A stretch of DNA of 64,000 nt from Paenibacillus cellulosilyticus (GCF_003182255.1 NZ_QGTQ01000005.1:124001-188000); one strand, 5' to 3'; shown: positions 22,781-32,113, counted from the first letter of the stretch. A program made the numbers and translations. The notes: generated by a model not told the origin, from the sequence alone.

Positions 22781-24681
22781 AATTCAGAGGCAATTGGGAA
22801 CCGAATCAACGCTTCGGTTCCTTTTCCTTTTTCACTTCGGAACTGCAGTGTCCCCTCCATAACTTCAATGATTCGGAATGTAACCATTAGCCCGAGGCCG
22901 GTTCCTTTCGTCTTGGTTGAGTAGTAAGGCTCTCCAAGCTTGGCAATTTGTTCTGCTTCCATACCTTCCCCGTTATCTGAGATACGAATGACTGCCATGC
23001 CGTTCTCTTCATGAACATTAATCCCAACAATTCCATTCTCATGCGATTGTATTGCTTCTATACTGTTTTTGACCATATTCATTATGGCCTGTTTAAACTT
23101 TGAAGGGTTACCTATTACATAGATCTTATTTGGAATATCTACTTGCAAAGCAGCACCGCTTAAGGCGGCCATGGGGCTAATAATCGTCTCAATGGTCTGC
23201 AACTCATGTTGGATATCCATTGTAATTACGTTGTTATCAAGTTCTGGTTTTGCAAATGTAAGGAAGTCGGTAATGATGGTCGAAGCCCGGTCCAGCTCAC
23301 TAATGGCCATGGAAAAGTGCATTTTAGATTGCTCGTCCGACTTACCGGAAATCAGTTGTAGAAATCCTCTTGTGACTTGGAGGGGGTTACGCACCTCGTG
23401 AGCAATCGAAGCTGCGAGTTCACTTATAAATTTCAGCTTTTCTTCACGTTGAAGCCGACCGTTGAATAACTCCAGTTCTTTTGAATAGGACACAAGTTTC
23501 TTATAGTCCGCCGAGATGCGACGGGCCAATACGATGATTAGCGAAATAATCAGCAATACGATTCCGAATTTCCAAAGATAGTTTAATTTCATTCTGTCAC
23601 TTATAAATACCATGAATAGATCCACCACGAATGTCATAGTAAAGACGAGAAATCCCATGGCAAGAATGAGGCTGTTCTTATTGCCTCGCACTGATTGAAT
23701 GACCGATTGGCTAAGCACCAGGAACAGATGGATCAGCAGCATAGGAGCCAAAAGGTAAAAAGTAAAGAGTTTGTAAATAAAGTAAAATGAGTCACCGATA
23801 CATTCATTTAGAATTAATATAAGGAAGCAAAATGCAGAGTAGCCTGCAAACCATCGTCCAAACGTACGGTAAAAGAGCAGTTTCCCCTCGAAAATGGATG
23901 CTGTGTATAAGTGAAGCGCTGGGAATACAACTAGCATTGATACATCAAACAGGAATTGCAGCAGCTTTCCATACTGCTCGAAATACGTGTATGGGAGCGT
24001 GGAGTACGTTGAAATCATAATACTAGTAGCCAGTGCCATTAAACTGAGAGCTACCCAAGCTTTACGTTGCTGAGAGTTGAGATAGCCAGATATAAGGAGC
24101 ATGATAAGCCCCACGAAAGCAACTGAGGAGCCGAGCATTAAGCTGGGTAGCTCTTGAGTGATAAAAGATTGTGTCAGCGCGTTGTAATCACCAATTCGAA
24201 TGGGACTTATTACTCCAGCTCGATCCAGTGAGGTAATGCGTATATAGAAATTAGACGGTCTAGGGTTAGGTGTGAGGGTTGTCAACACCATATTCCGATC
24301 AAAACTGAAATCACGTGTCGAGTGGTACAGCAGGTTTTTATTTTCGTAAATTGAGATGTCGAGTCCACTCATTTGGCTGATTAGCAATCCAGGTGCCTTC
24401 CAACTTGTAGTAGCTGGTATGACAATATGCACCCATGCTCCATTATAGCCTTTCGGAATCTCGGTTATTGGAGAACGGACTCCCGCTTTAACCCATGGCT
24501 CAATAGTAGACGGAGAATCCGCTGACTGCGTCTTATCATTAAACCACTGAATCTCCCAGTCCTTTATGACCACGTCAGAAGTCCTGTTTTCTTCCGCAAA
24601 TCCAGTCTGAGGGCACACGAAAAGAATAGCCATTATGGCTACGACGAGCATCATTATTGTTTTTACACGGTTCTTATTCAC
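22777..24681 (-). CDS. Membrane sensor histidine kinase, 7TMR-DISM-like; candidate peptide receptor
   Basis: A 634-residue protein. It has a cleavable-type N-terminal signal (to ~residue 28), an extracellular beta-rich domain (~30-165), seven to eight transmembrane helices (~175-395) and a cytoplasmic HisKA-HATPase core. The phospho-acceptor sits in HEVRNP (His ~428) and the ATP lid contains DNGEGM and TKGTGLGL. The layout resembles 7TMR-DISM receptors joined to a KinB-type kinase. ComP, the receptor of ComX, is also a polytopic kinase, but its kinase domain is of the HisKA_3 type, so homology to ComP is not claimed. The GTG at 24681 gives a good signal peptide and follows AGGTGGAG; the TTG at 24702 is also open. 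It is convergent with peptide gene 5 (4-nt overlap) and has no adjacent response regulator. Confidence 0.8.
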   Translation of the reverse strand: MNKNRVKTIMMLVVAIMAILFVCPQTGFAEENRTSDVVIKDWEIQWFNDKTQSADSPSTIEPWVKAGVRSPITEIPKGYNGAWVHIVIPATTSWKAPGLLISQMSGLDISIYENKNLLYHSTRDFSFDRNMVLTTLTPNPRPSNFYIRITSLDRAGVISPIRIGDYNALTQSFITQELPSLMLGSSVAFVGLIMLLISGYLNSQQRKAWVALSLMALATSIMISTYSTLPYTYFEQYGKLLQFLFDVSMLVVFPALHLYTASIFEGKLLFYRTFGRWFAGYSAFCFLILILNECIGDSFYFIYKLFTFYLLAPMLLIHLFLVLSQSVIQSVRGNKNSLILAMGFLVFTMTFVVDLFMVFISDRMKLNYLWKFGIVLLIISLIIVLARRISADYKKLVSYSKELELFNGRLQREEKLKFISELAASIAHEVRNPLQVTRGFLQLISGKSDEQSKMHFSMAISELDRASTIITDFLTFAKPELDNNVITMDIQHELQTIETIISPMAALSGAALQVDIPNKIYVIGNPSKFKQAIMNMVKNSIEAIQSHENGIVGINVHEENGMAVIRISDNGEGMEAEQIAKLGEPYYSTKTKGTGLGLMVTFRIIEVMEGTLQFRSEKGKGTEALIRFPIASEF

Positions 24682-24951
24682 GTTACTCCACCTCAGAAGC
24701 AATATGATACGTACTTCCTAACTTTCGACAAAATTCTTCTTATTCCTGTACATAAAAAAACTATATTTTCACTAAATATCCTAATTGAATGGCAACTCTT
24801 GTTTCATACCAAATTCTCTGCCAAACTGCCAACTCACATTTCGACGATTTATAGCTCTTGAAATTACTGTGTTGTATGTTAACCTTTCAATTAGAGTCCA
24901 ATAATTAGAAGTATTCCGAATGGACTACGGTGACGGGCAGGGGGACATTCG

Positions 24952-27666
24952 ATGCGATTTACGATCCGCAGCAAGCTGCTAGTAGGCTTTTTATCTGTTT
25001 CACTCTTCGTTACAGCCGTTAATATAAATGCCTACTACTATAATGATAGACTCAATCAATCCTTCGACAACCTGATCGATAAGCGAGTCGATGTGCTGAA
25101 CAAGGCGACGGAGATTCAACACTTGTCGATGCAGCAGACGAACAACCTTAGAGGCTATCTGCTCACGCAGGAGCAGGTATTCCTTGACGATCTTCAGGCT
25201 GCTAATCAGCTGTTGCAGGATCTTGTTGATCAAGTGGAGGCAATGGACATAGAGCCAGAGCTAAAGCAGCCATTCGAGGAACTGGTGGAAGCTGATCAGG
25301 CGTTTATGGACGAAACGAACTTGCTGCTTACGAATCTGGAGAAAAACCATGACCAGGCAGCGGCACTCGCTTCTTTCAAATCCGACGTACTGCCGATTGG
25401 GCAGAAGATAGGTCCGCTCGCCACCGAGTTCGCGGGCATTCAACGTAAAGTATTGGATCGGGACCGCTCGGACAACACGCACATGGTCGACTTCGTCAAT
25501 CAGATGACGGCCCTTCTTACGGGCGTTACTTTCTTATTAACCCTTCTTATCGGACTATTCTTGTCCCAACGGATTACAAGTAATTTATTGAGAATTACGA
25601 GAGTGATTACCGGCATCACGAATGACTCTAGAAATACGACCAAGCTGCCTAGCATCGAAGTTCGATCACAGGACGAGATAGGCGATATCGCTCGGTCCTT
25701 CAACGAAATGGTCAGAACACTCGAGAAATATTCGGTACTGGAGCAGGAGCAGCGATGGCTGGAGAACAACGTTGGCGAGATGGCGGTGAAGTTCCAAGGG
25801 GTACATAACCTGGAGATGCTCGCGCAGCTGTTCATCACGACGGTAACGCCGCTCGTGGATGCTACGTATGGCGTGTTCTACTTGAAGCAGGGCAGCAGCC
25901 ACCGACCTGAGCTAAGAAAGATTGCTTCGTATGCGGCACAGCAGGATGGTATCGGTGTAGACAGCTTCCTCTTTGGTGAGGGGCTCGTTGGACAAGCCGC
26001 CTTAGAGAACCGAACGATTCTGCTGAACGACGTGCCAGATAACTATATTCAAATCTCTTCGGGCTTAGGTCAAGCAGAGCCATCCAGCTTGCTCATTATG
26101 CCCGTACAATTCGAAGGCCAGGTGATTGCTGTCTTCGAGCTGGCGTCGTTCGGAGCCTTTAACTTGGTTCAACAGACGCTGCTGCAGCAGGTAGCTAACC
26201 AGCTGGGCAGCGTACTCAGCAGCATCGGAGGACGGATGCAAATCGAGCGCCTGCTCGTTGAATCGCAGACGTTAACCGAGGAGCTGCAAACGCAGTCCGA
26301 AGAGCTTCAGATGCAGCAGGAGGAGCTGCGCGGCATTAACGAGAAGCTTGAGGAGCAGTACAAGAACTCCGAGCACAAGACGAGGGAATTGGAGAAGACG
26401 AAGAGTCAGCTCGAGGAGAAGGCGAGACAGCTCGCCCTTAGCTCGCAGTACAAATCGGAGTTTCTCGCCAATATGTCGCATGAGCTGCGGACACCGCTGA
26501 ACAGCCTGCTTATTCTATCTAACATTCTTGCGGAGAATGCGGCTGGCAATCTGAATGACAATCAGATCAAATACGCGAATACGATTCATCAGTCCGGCAA
26601 TGACCTGCTTCATCTAATCAACGATATTCTCGATCTATCCAAGATTGAATCAGGCAAAATCGATCTCATTACGAAGTCGGTTGGCCTGCATTATATTAGT
26701 GAATTTGCCGAGCAACAGTTTTTCCCTGTCGCCCGTCAGAAGGGTATCAAATTCACGACGATTATGGATCCTGACCTGCCTGCTGCGATCGTCACAGACG
26801 AGCAGCGCGTTATGCAGATCATTAAGAACCTGCTGTCCAATGCTTTCAAGTTCACCGAGCGCGGCGAGGTGAAGCTTCACATTCATCGGGCGCTGCATAA
26901 TCTGCCGATAGACGGTGGAGCAACGTTCTCGTTGCAGGATGGCATCGCATTTTCGATTCACGATACAGGCATTGGCATTCCGAAGGACAAGCAGGGCCTT
27001 ATTTTCCAAGCGTTCCAGCAAGCGGACGGCACAACGAATCGCAAGTATGGCGGGACAGGCCTGGGTTTGTCGATTAGCTTGAACATTGCCCACTTGTTGG
27101 GCGGGGATATTTTCGTACGAAGCAATGTTGGTCAAGGCAGTATCTTCTCACTCGTACTTCCATGCGGGGAAAAGGCAGGATCAGAGAGCCCGGCATCAGT
27201 AGTCGTTGTTCAGCAAGAGGTTGCTGCAGCAGCACCTGTACCTGCTGTTGAGGTGTCGCATGAGGCAGAGGTTGAGCTGGATGACACGCTGTGGGCGGGT
27301 AAGAAGGTGCTCATCGTCGACGACGACATGCGCAACGTCTATGCAACAACCATAGCACTCGAGAGTCGAAGAATGAACGTGCTGTTCGCGGAGAATGGGA
27401 TCTCCTGTCTGAAGGTGTTGAAGGAACACCCGGATGTGGATTTAATTCTGATGGACATCATGCTGCCAGAGATGGATGGATACGAAACGATGCGTACCTT
27501 GCGCCAAACGCCAGGGTTTGAGTTGCTGCCGATCATTGCGCTGACGGCCAAAGCGATGAAGGACGATCGGGAGAAGTGCATTAAAGCCGGTGCCTCCGAT
27601 TACCTTAGCAAGCCTGTGAAGCTGGAACAGCTATTCGCCCGCATGCAGATCTGGCTTACGAGGTAG
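24952..27666 (+). CDS. Hybrid sensor histidine kinase (CHASE3-HAMP-GAF-HisKA-HATPase-REC)
   Basis: A 904-residue membrane kinase. Transmembrane helix 1 (~8-28), an extracellular helical CHASE3-like domain (~35-180), transmembrane helix 2 (~185-205), HAMP, then a GAF domain (~265-420). A long Gln/Glu/Leu coiled coil (~430-500) leads to HisKA with HELRTPLN (His ~509). HATPase contains NLLSNAFKFT, DTGIGIP and GGTGLGLSI. After an Ala/Val/Pro linker a receiver domain follows, with VLIVDDD and the phospho-accepting Asp in LMDIMLPEMDG (~834) and a conserved Lys (KPVK). It is the first gene of a signalling operon with cheR-like and REC-PAS-kinase genes. The signal is unknown. Confidence 0.9.
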   Translation: MRFTIRSKLLVGFLSVSLFVTAVNINAYYYNDRLNQSFDNLIDKRVDVLNKATEIQHLSMQQTNNLRGYLLTQEQVFLDDLQAANQLLQDLVDQVEAMDIEPELKQPFEELVEADQAFMDETNLLLTNLEKNHDQAAALASFKSDVLPIGQKIGPLATEFAGIQRKVLDRDRSDNTHMVDFVNQMTALLTGVTFLLTLLIGLFLSQRITSNLLRITRVITGITNDSRNTTKLPSIEVRSQDEIGDIARSFNEMVRTLEKYSVLEQEQRWLENNVGEMAVKFQGVHNLEMLAQLFITTVTPLVDATYGVFYLKQGSSHRPELRKIASYAAQQDGIGVDSFLFGEGLVGQAALENRTILLNDVPDNYIQISSGLGQAEPSSLLIMPVQFEGQVIAVFELASFGAFNLVQQTLLQQVANQLGSVLSSIGGRMQIERLLVESQTLTEELQTQSEELQMQQEELRGINEKLEEQYKNSEHKTRELEKTKSQLEEKARQLALSSQYKSEFLANMSHELRTPLNSLLILSNILAENAAGNLNDNQIKYANTIHQSGNDLLHLINDILDLSKIESGKIDLITKSVGLHYISEFAEQQFFPVARQKGIKFTTIMDPDLPAAIVTDEQRVMQIIKNLLSNAFKFTERGEVKLHIHRALHNLPIDGGATFSLQDGIAFSIHDTGIGIPKDKQGLIFQAFQQADGTTNRKYGGTGLGLSISLNIAHLLGGDIFVRSNVGQGSIFSLVLPCGEKAGSESPASVVVVQQEVAAAAPVPAVEVSHEAEVELDDTLWAGKKVLIVDDDMRNVYATTIALESRRMNVLFAENGISCLKVLKEHPDVDLILMDIMLPEMDGYETMRTLRQTPGFELLPIIALTAKAMKDDREKCIKAGASDYLSKPVKLEQLFARMQIWLTR

Positions 27667-27677
27667 GTGACACATTC

Positions 27678-28517
27678 ATGATAGAAAGAATGGATCAGAT
27701 CGATGATTTGGAGAGACTCGAGATCGAACTGCTGCTTGAAGCGCTGTATCGGCATTACGGGGTAGACTTTCGTAAATATGCCTTTCCAGTCATCCGGCGC
27801 CGCATCTGGCATCGCATCCGATCCGAGCGATTGATGTCCGTATCGGGGCTGCAAGAACAGGTACTGCATGACCCGGCAGTGTTCAAACGGCTGACCAGCG
27901 ATTTCTCGATCAACGTGACCGAGATGTTCCGCGACCCGAGCTTCTTCCGCGCATTCCGGAGTAAAGTCGTTCCACTGCTGAGGGGTTATCCGAGTATTCG
28001 TATTTGGCACGCAGGCTGCTCGACAGGGGAAGAGGCTTACTCCATGGCGATTCTCCTGCACGAGGAAGGGCTGCTGGAACGGTCGAGAATCTATGCCACT
28101 GACATGAATGAGGAAGTGATTGAACGAGCTAAGCTCGAGTCGTTCGACACGGAGCATATGCATAAGTACAGCAGCAATTATTTGCTGGGCGGTGGGAGAA
28201 AGTCGATGAGCGACTACCTGACCGTTACGAACAATCGGGTGAAATATCAACCCTTTCTAGCGTCCCGAATTACGTTTGCCCAGCATAATCTTGCCGTTGA
28301 TGAATCGTTTAACGAGTTCCACGTCATTATTTGCCGCAATGTGTTGATCTACTTCAACGCTGAGCTTCAACATCGCGCTCATACGTTGTTTTACCAAAGC
28401 TTGTCTCCTTCTGGATTTCTCGGTCTAGGTCACAAAGAGAGCATTACCTTTACGAGGTTCACAGACTGTTATAAGGAGATTGAACATAATGAAAAGCTTT
28501 ATCGAAAAGTTAAATAG
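27678..28517 (+). CDS. CheR-family protein-glutamate methyltransferase
   Basis: A 279-residue protein with an N-terminal helical CheR domain (YGVDFRKYAFPVIRRRIWHR) and a SAM-dependent methyltransferase domain. The SAM site is HAGCSTGEEAYSMA (~residues 109-122), followed by ATDMNEEVIERAK and ICRNVLIYF, all CheR hallmarks. CheR methylates glutamates of chemoreceptors. No chemoreceptor, CheB or CheA gene is nearby, and it lies between two sensor kinases, so a role in modifying their signalling is inferred rather than chemotaxis proper. The start is 12 nt after the hybrid-kinase stop, and the 3' end overlaps the next gene by 29 nt. Confidence 0.9.
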   Translation: MIERMDQIDDLERLEIELLLEALYRHYGVDFRKYAFPVIRRRIWHRIRSERLMSVSGLQEQVLHDPAVFKRLTSDFSINVTEMFRDPSFFRAFRSKVVPLLRGYPSIRIWHAGCSTGEEAYSMAILLHEEGLLERSRIYATDMNEEVIERAKLESFDTEHMHKYSSNYLLGGGRKSMSDYLTVTNNRVKYQPFLASRITFAQHNLAVDESFNEFHVIICRNVLIYFNAELQHRAHTLFYQSLSPSGFLGLGHKESITFTRFTDCYKEIEHNEKLYRKVK

Positions 28518-30276
28518 CACGATGTCAACGATAAACATCCTTATAGTCGACGACCGGCCTGAAAATCTCATTGCATTGGAGGCGATTCTGGACTCCCCGA
28601 AATATCGGTTATTCCGTGCATACTCTGGAGAGGAGGCATTGCGTTACGTATTAACGACGGACTTCGCAGTTATTCTGCTGGATGTACAAATGCCAGGCAT
28701 GAGCGGCTTCGAAACGGCTGAGTTGATCAAAATGAGAGAGCGTTCGCGGTACGTGCCCATCATTTTCATTACAGCGATCAGCCAAGCGGCCGAGCACGTG
28801 AAACACGGCTACTCCGTAGGTGCCGTGGATTACATATTCAAACCGTTCCATCCCGAAACACTGAAGATGAAGATTGAAGCGTTCGTCCAAATGTATATGT
28901 ATCAGGAACAGATTAAGCTGCAGAGTGAGGTCATGCGCGTAATCGGTGAGGCATCGAATGATACGATCGTTACGGTCAATGAACAAGGACTCATTCTGAC
29001 CGCCAATTCGAATGCGGTCTCCATGTTTGGCTTTCCACAGGACAAGCTCATTGGGTCATCAATTGACCAGCTCGTGCCTTCACTTTCCTCCAAGCTTGAG
29101 CATACAGCGAACAGCCGATCAGGTGTGATTGAAACTTCAGCTCTGCGTTATGGTTCAATTCCGTTCCCGGTAGATATTCAAACGGGGAGAGCAATCATTA
29201 TGGGGCAGCCGATCTATGTCTGCTCTGTACGGGATGTAACGGAGCGCGAGCAGCAGCGCGATGAGCGTTTTCGGCAAATGTTCGATGCGACGCCGTGCAT
29301 TATTTTCCTTCGATCCTTACAGGACAGACGGTATGTCAACGTTAATGAAGGCTTCTTAACGGTTATCGGACGGCCGCTCGAAGAGGTCATTAACCAGACC
29401 TCGGATTTGCTGCATTATTATGTGGATACAGATGACATTGGGGGACATTCTTCTACGTTTGATCGTTGGAGCCTGTTTCGGAATGTACGGATTCGGTACA
29501 TGACCCATTCCGGTGAGCTGCGGGATGGGATTATGTCTAGTACCATGACCCAAATTCAAGGAGAATCGTGTCTGCTTACGGTTGTGACTGACATTTCGGA
29601 ACGCATTCATCTGGAGCGGGAGATGGTGCGGCTTGATCGGCTCAATCTGACGGGAGAGATGGCGGCGGGCATTGTGCATGAGCTGCGTAACCCGATGACG
29701 ACCATTCGCGGATTCCTGCAGTTGTCGAAGAATAGGCCGTCGAACGAATACAACGACATTATGATTGAAGAGCTCGACCGGGTGCACGATATTGTAACCG
29801 AATTTCTTTCTGTTGGTTCGTCTACGCCGGCGAGCCACCAGCAGAAGCAGATCAATACCGTGATTGAGACGTTGTTCCCGCTCATTCAGTCGAAGGCGAT
29901 AACCGGCAATCATGAAATCGCACTGGAGCTGGGGGAGTGCCCGGCATTTGATATGAACGAGAAGGAGCTGCGGCAGCTCATTCTTAATCTTGTACTGAAT
30001 GGCCTTGATGCGATGCGATCCGCCGGGACGATCATCATCCAGACGTATAGCGATGAGAAGGAAGTCGTATTGGCCGTGAAGGATCAAGGTACAGGTATTC
30101 CGGCAGAGTTTCTAGATAAGCTGGGCACGCCTTTCTTTAGTACAAAGTCGAACGGAACAGGCCTAGGCCTGTCCGTCTGCTATGGCATTGCTGCCCGTCA
30201 CAATGCGATCATCAAGGTGCACACGAGCGAGCAGGGTACAACGTTCTTTGTGCATTTTAATCTTGAACAGCAGTAA
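28489..30276 (+). CDS. REC-PAS-PAS histidine kinase
   Basis: A soluble ~595-residue protein. The N-terminal receiver has ILIVDDRPENL and the phospho-acceptor in LLDVQMPGMSG (Asp ~64), and Lys in FKPF. Two PAS domains follow (~135-250, and ~258-375 beginning FRQMFDATPCIIFLR). Then a KinB/Spo0-type HisKA with HELRNP (His ~397) and HATPase with DQGTGIP and NGTGLGLSV. A receiver in front of a kinase means it is probably controlled by phosphorylation from the hybrid kinase upstream. The ATG at 28489 sits 12 nt after AAGGAG; a later ATG at 28522 lacks a ribosome site. Confidence 0.88.
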   Translation: MKSFIEKLNSTMSTINILIVDDRPENLIALEAILDSPKYRLFRAYSGEEALRYVLTTDFAVILLDVQMPGMSGFETAELIKMRERSRYVPIIFITAISQAAEHVKHGYSVGAVDYIFKPFHPETLKMKIEAFVQMYMYQEQIKLQSEVMRVIGEASNDTIVTVNEQGLILTANSNAVSMFGFPQDKLIGSSIDQLVPSLSSKLEHTANSRSGVIETSALRYGSIPFPVDIQTGRAIIMGQPIYVCSVRDVTEREQQRDERFRQMFDATPCIIFLRSLQDRRYVNVNEGFLTVIGRPLEEVINQTSDLLHYYVDTDDIGGHSSTFDRWSLFRNVRIRYMTHSGELRDGIMSSTMTQIQGESCLLTVVTDISERIHLEREMVRLDRLNLTGEMAAGIVHELRNPMTTIRGFLQLSKNRPSNEYNDIMIEELDRVHDIVTEFLSVGSSTPASHQQKQINTVIETLFPLIQSKAITGNHEIALELGECPAFDMNEKELRQLILNLVLNGLDAMRSAGTIIIQTYSDEKEVVLAVKDQGTGIPAEFLDKLGTPFFSTKSNGTGLGLSVCYGIAARHNAIIKVHTSEQGTTFFVHFNLEQQ

Positions 30277-30296
30277 GAATGAATATAGATAGTGAA

Positions 30297-30328
30297 GCCA
30301 ACGGAGGAAGATGTGCCGTTGGCTTTTA
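30297..30328 (+). terminator. Rho-independent terminator
   Basis: An 8-bp stem (30297-30304 with 30316-30323) and TTTTATT tail after the signalling operon. Confidence 0.65.
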
Positions 30329-30399
30329 TTGAACCAGCCGGGCGAGCCCTAACAGCAATAGGATGGGGCGCTGGACTTTACTAACAACATTATTGACAA

Positions 30400-30414
30400 T
30401 GATATTCATTATCA
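30400..30414. promoter_or_regulatory. Fur box upstream of hugZ-like gene
   Basis: TGATATTCATTATCA matches the 7-1-7 consensus at 13 of 14 positions, extended to the left as TTGACAATGATATTC. It lies ~75 bp before the TTG start. Confidence 0.75.
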
Positions 30415-30486
30415 ATTAAAGTATATTACTGAAATCATGATGATGTATGCCCTATCTTCATTATTCGGAAGGCGGAGGGATGCCAA

Positions 30487-30990
30487 TTGAAGCCGTTGGA
30501 TATCGCGACGATCAAACAGCAGTATGTCGATTTTGCCAGTGAAGTGAAGACGCTGCTGCTCAGTACAATCGACGACGAGGGAAAGCCGTTCATCTCTTAT
30601 GCGCCGTTCGTGCAGGTCGGCGGCAAGCTGTATATCTATATCAGCCGCATCGCCAATCATTATCGCTATATGGAGAACAATCCGGCTGTCGACGTTATGC
30701 TCATCGCGGACGAATCGAAGACCTCGAACCTGTTCGCTCGCCAGCGTGCGCGGTTTGTCTGTACGGCTGTGAATGTCGGCAATGAGGGGCATGAAGAGGT
30801 CTTCGAACGGATGGGAGAGCGGTTCGGCAAGGCGACGGTGGGGATGCTGCGTGGACTCGACTTCTCCTTGTTTGAGCTGACAGCGAGTGAAGGGCGTTAT
30901 GTAGCTGGCTTTGGTCAGGCGTTCGACATCGACTTCACAGGCGAGCGATTCGAGCATGCAGCACGTGACGGGCATAAGCCGTCCAATTAA
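30487..30990 (+). CDS. HugZ/HutZ-family heme utilization protein (PNPOx-like split barrel)
   Basis: A 167-residue protein with the pyridoxamine-phosphate-oxidase-like split barrel: TLLLSTIDDEGKPFISYAPF, then KLYIYISRIANHYRYMENNP and a DESKTSNLFARQRARF segment. This matches the HugZ/HutZ group of heme-degrading or heme-binding enzymes, and the C-terminal YVAGFGQAFDID fits as well. Heme breakdown to release iron in the cytoplasm is the likely role, which agrees with the Fur box. The TTG start at 30487 follows GGAGGGA. The downstream DinB gene is 30 bp away and may be cotranscribed. Confidence 0.82.
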   Translation: MKPLDIATIKQQYVDFASEVKTLLLSTIDDEGKPFISYAPFVQVGGKLYIYISRIANHYRYMENNPAVDVMLIADESKTSNLFARQRARFVCTAVNVGNEGHEEVFERMGERFGKATVGMLRGLDFSLFELTASEGRYVAGFGQAFDIDFTGERFEHAARDGHKPSN

Positions 30991-31020
30991 GGCATAGGCC
31001 AATACAAGGGAGAGTTAACG

Positions 31021-31518
31021 ATGACGACGTTTGATACAATACTGCCGATATGGCAGGCGATCCAGTCCAGATTCCATAAGACAGTGAAGGCATTGCCAGA
31101 GGCTGAGCTGCCGCTGCACTTGAACGGCTCTTCAATCGGCTATATGCTTCGCCATAATGCCGAGGTGGAGTATATGTTCGCGGAGTGGTTCTTCGGCGCA
31201 CCGATGCCAGAGGGTCTGGTCATTACGACAAACCGTGGCGCTGCGGGGGCGAAGGTAGAGTTCACGAACTTAGAGGAGCTTATCGCGCTGCTGGAAGCAT
31301 CCAATGCGCACCTGATCGAGGCGATGCGTGCACTGCCGGAGGAAAGCTGGAACGTTTCGATCGAGCATCCGATGGGAGCTTCGACGCCGCTGGAGGCGGT
31401 CAGCCGCCTAATGTATCATACCGGTATTCATGCCGGACAGATCTCTCTGATTCGCAAATGCGCAACAGCGGCTGCTGACTCGGATAAGCAAGCGGCTGCA
31501 GGAGCAAGCGGCCACTAA
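31021..31518 (+). CDS. DinB family protein
   Basis: A 165-residue helical protein with the DinB pattern: IGYMLRHNAEVEYMFAEWFFG (first metal His in RHN) and RLMYHTGIHAGQISLIR (second and third His). Members are metal-dependent thiol transferases or of unknown activity. GGGAGAG precedes the ATG. It lies 30 bp after the hugZ-like gene and is followed by a terminator, so it may also be iron-regulated. The C-terminus is a low-complexity Ala-rich tail. Confidence 0.82.
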   Translation: MTTFDTILPIWQAIQSRFHKTVKALPEAELPLHLNGSSIGYMLRHNAEVEYMFAEWFFGAPMPEGLVITTNRGAAGAKVEFTNLEELIALLEASNAHLIEAMRALPEESWNVSIEHPMGASTPLEAVSRLMYHTGIHAGQISLIRKCATAAADSDKQAAAGASGH

Positions 31519-31529
31519 GATAGATATAG

Positions 31530-31573
31530 CAGCCTCCGCCTTCCGTTACAGGAAGCGCGGGGGCTTTCTTTTA
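31530..31573 (+). terminator. Rho-independent terminator
   Basis: A GC-rich stem formed by AGCCTCCGCCTTCC and GGAAGCGCGGGGGCT around a GTTACA loop, with a TTCTTTT tail. Confidence 0.75.
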
Positions 31574-31647
31574 TGCAAATTTAGATGGGTTGGAAATGAT
31601 ACTTACTTCCGTCATAATAGGATTCATCAAAGCAAGGAGTGAGGACA

Positions 31648-32103
31648 ATGGAGATTCGAGTAGACGATTTGACAGGTAAGCAAGTGCAAGCATTGATTGC
31701 TGTACATCTGCAGGGAATGTCGGCGGATTCGCCGCCTGAAAGTGTACATGCGCTTAATCTTGATGGGCTGAGAAGCCCGGACGTCACGTTCTGGAGTCTC
31801 TGGGAGGACGACGAGCTGCTTGGAATCGGTGCGATGAAGGAGCTCGATAACGAGCATGGCGAGATCAAGTCGATGCGCACGTCGGCTGTTCATCTGCGTA
31901 AAGGTGTTGCAAAACGAATTCTAGTGCACATTCTGGACGTCGCGAAGGAGCGGGGCTATAAGCGGCTCAGCCTGGAGACGGGAACGCCGGAATCGTTCTG
32001 GCCAGCCCGGAAGCTCTACGAGAACCTTGGCTTCGCATATACGGGACCGTTCGCGGATTACACCGAGGATCCGTACAGCGTGTTCATGACGAAGGAGCTG
32101 TAG
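31648..32103 (+). CDS. GNAT family N-acetyltransferase
   Basis: A 151-residue acetyltransferase. The sheet with LLGIGAMKELDNEHGEIKSMRTSAV leads into motif A at HLRKGVAKRILVHIL, followed by RLSLETGTPESFWPARKLYENLGFAYTGPFADY. That second half is characteristic of the YsnE/PaiA-like putative acetyltransferases. The ATG at 31648 follows AAGGAGTGAGG. It is only 10 bp upstream of the response-regulator gene, so it may be cotranscribed with the Bce-type module. The substrate is unknown. Confidence 0.85.
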   Translation: MEIRVDDLTGKQVQALIAVHLQGMSADSPPESVHALNLDGLRSPDVTFWSLWEDDELLGIGAMKELDNEHGEIKSMRTSAVHLRKGVAKRILVHILDVAKERGYKRLSLETGTPESFWPARKLYENLGFAYTGPFADYTEDPYSVFMTKEL

Positions 32104-32113
32104 GCTAAGGTAC

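Noticed and set aside
20279-24681. Classical NHLM bacteriocin or lantibiotic cluster
   Set aside because: NHLP-type leaders are present, but no LanM, radical SAM, YcaO or C39-peptidase transporter gene lies nearby.
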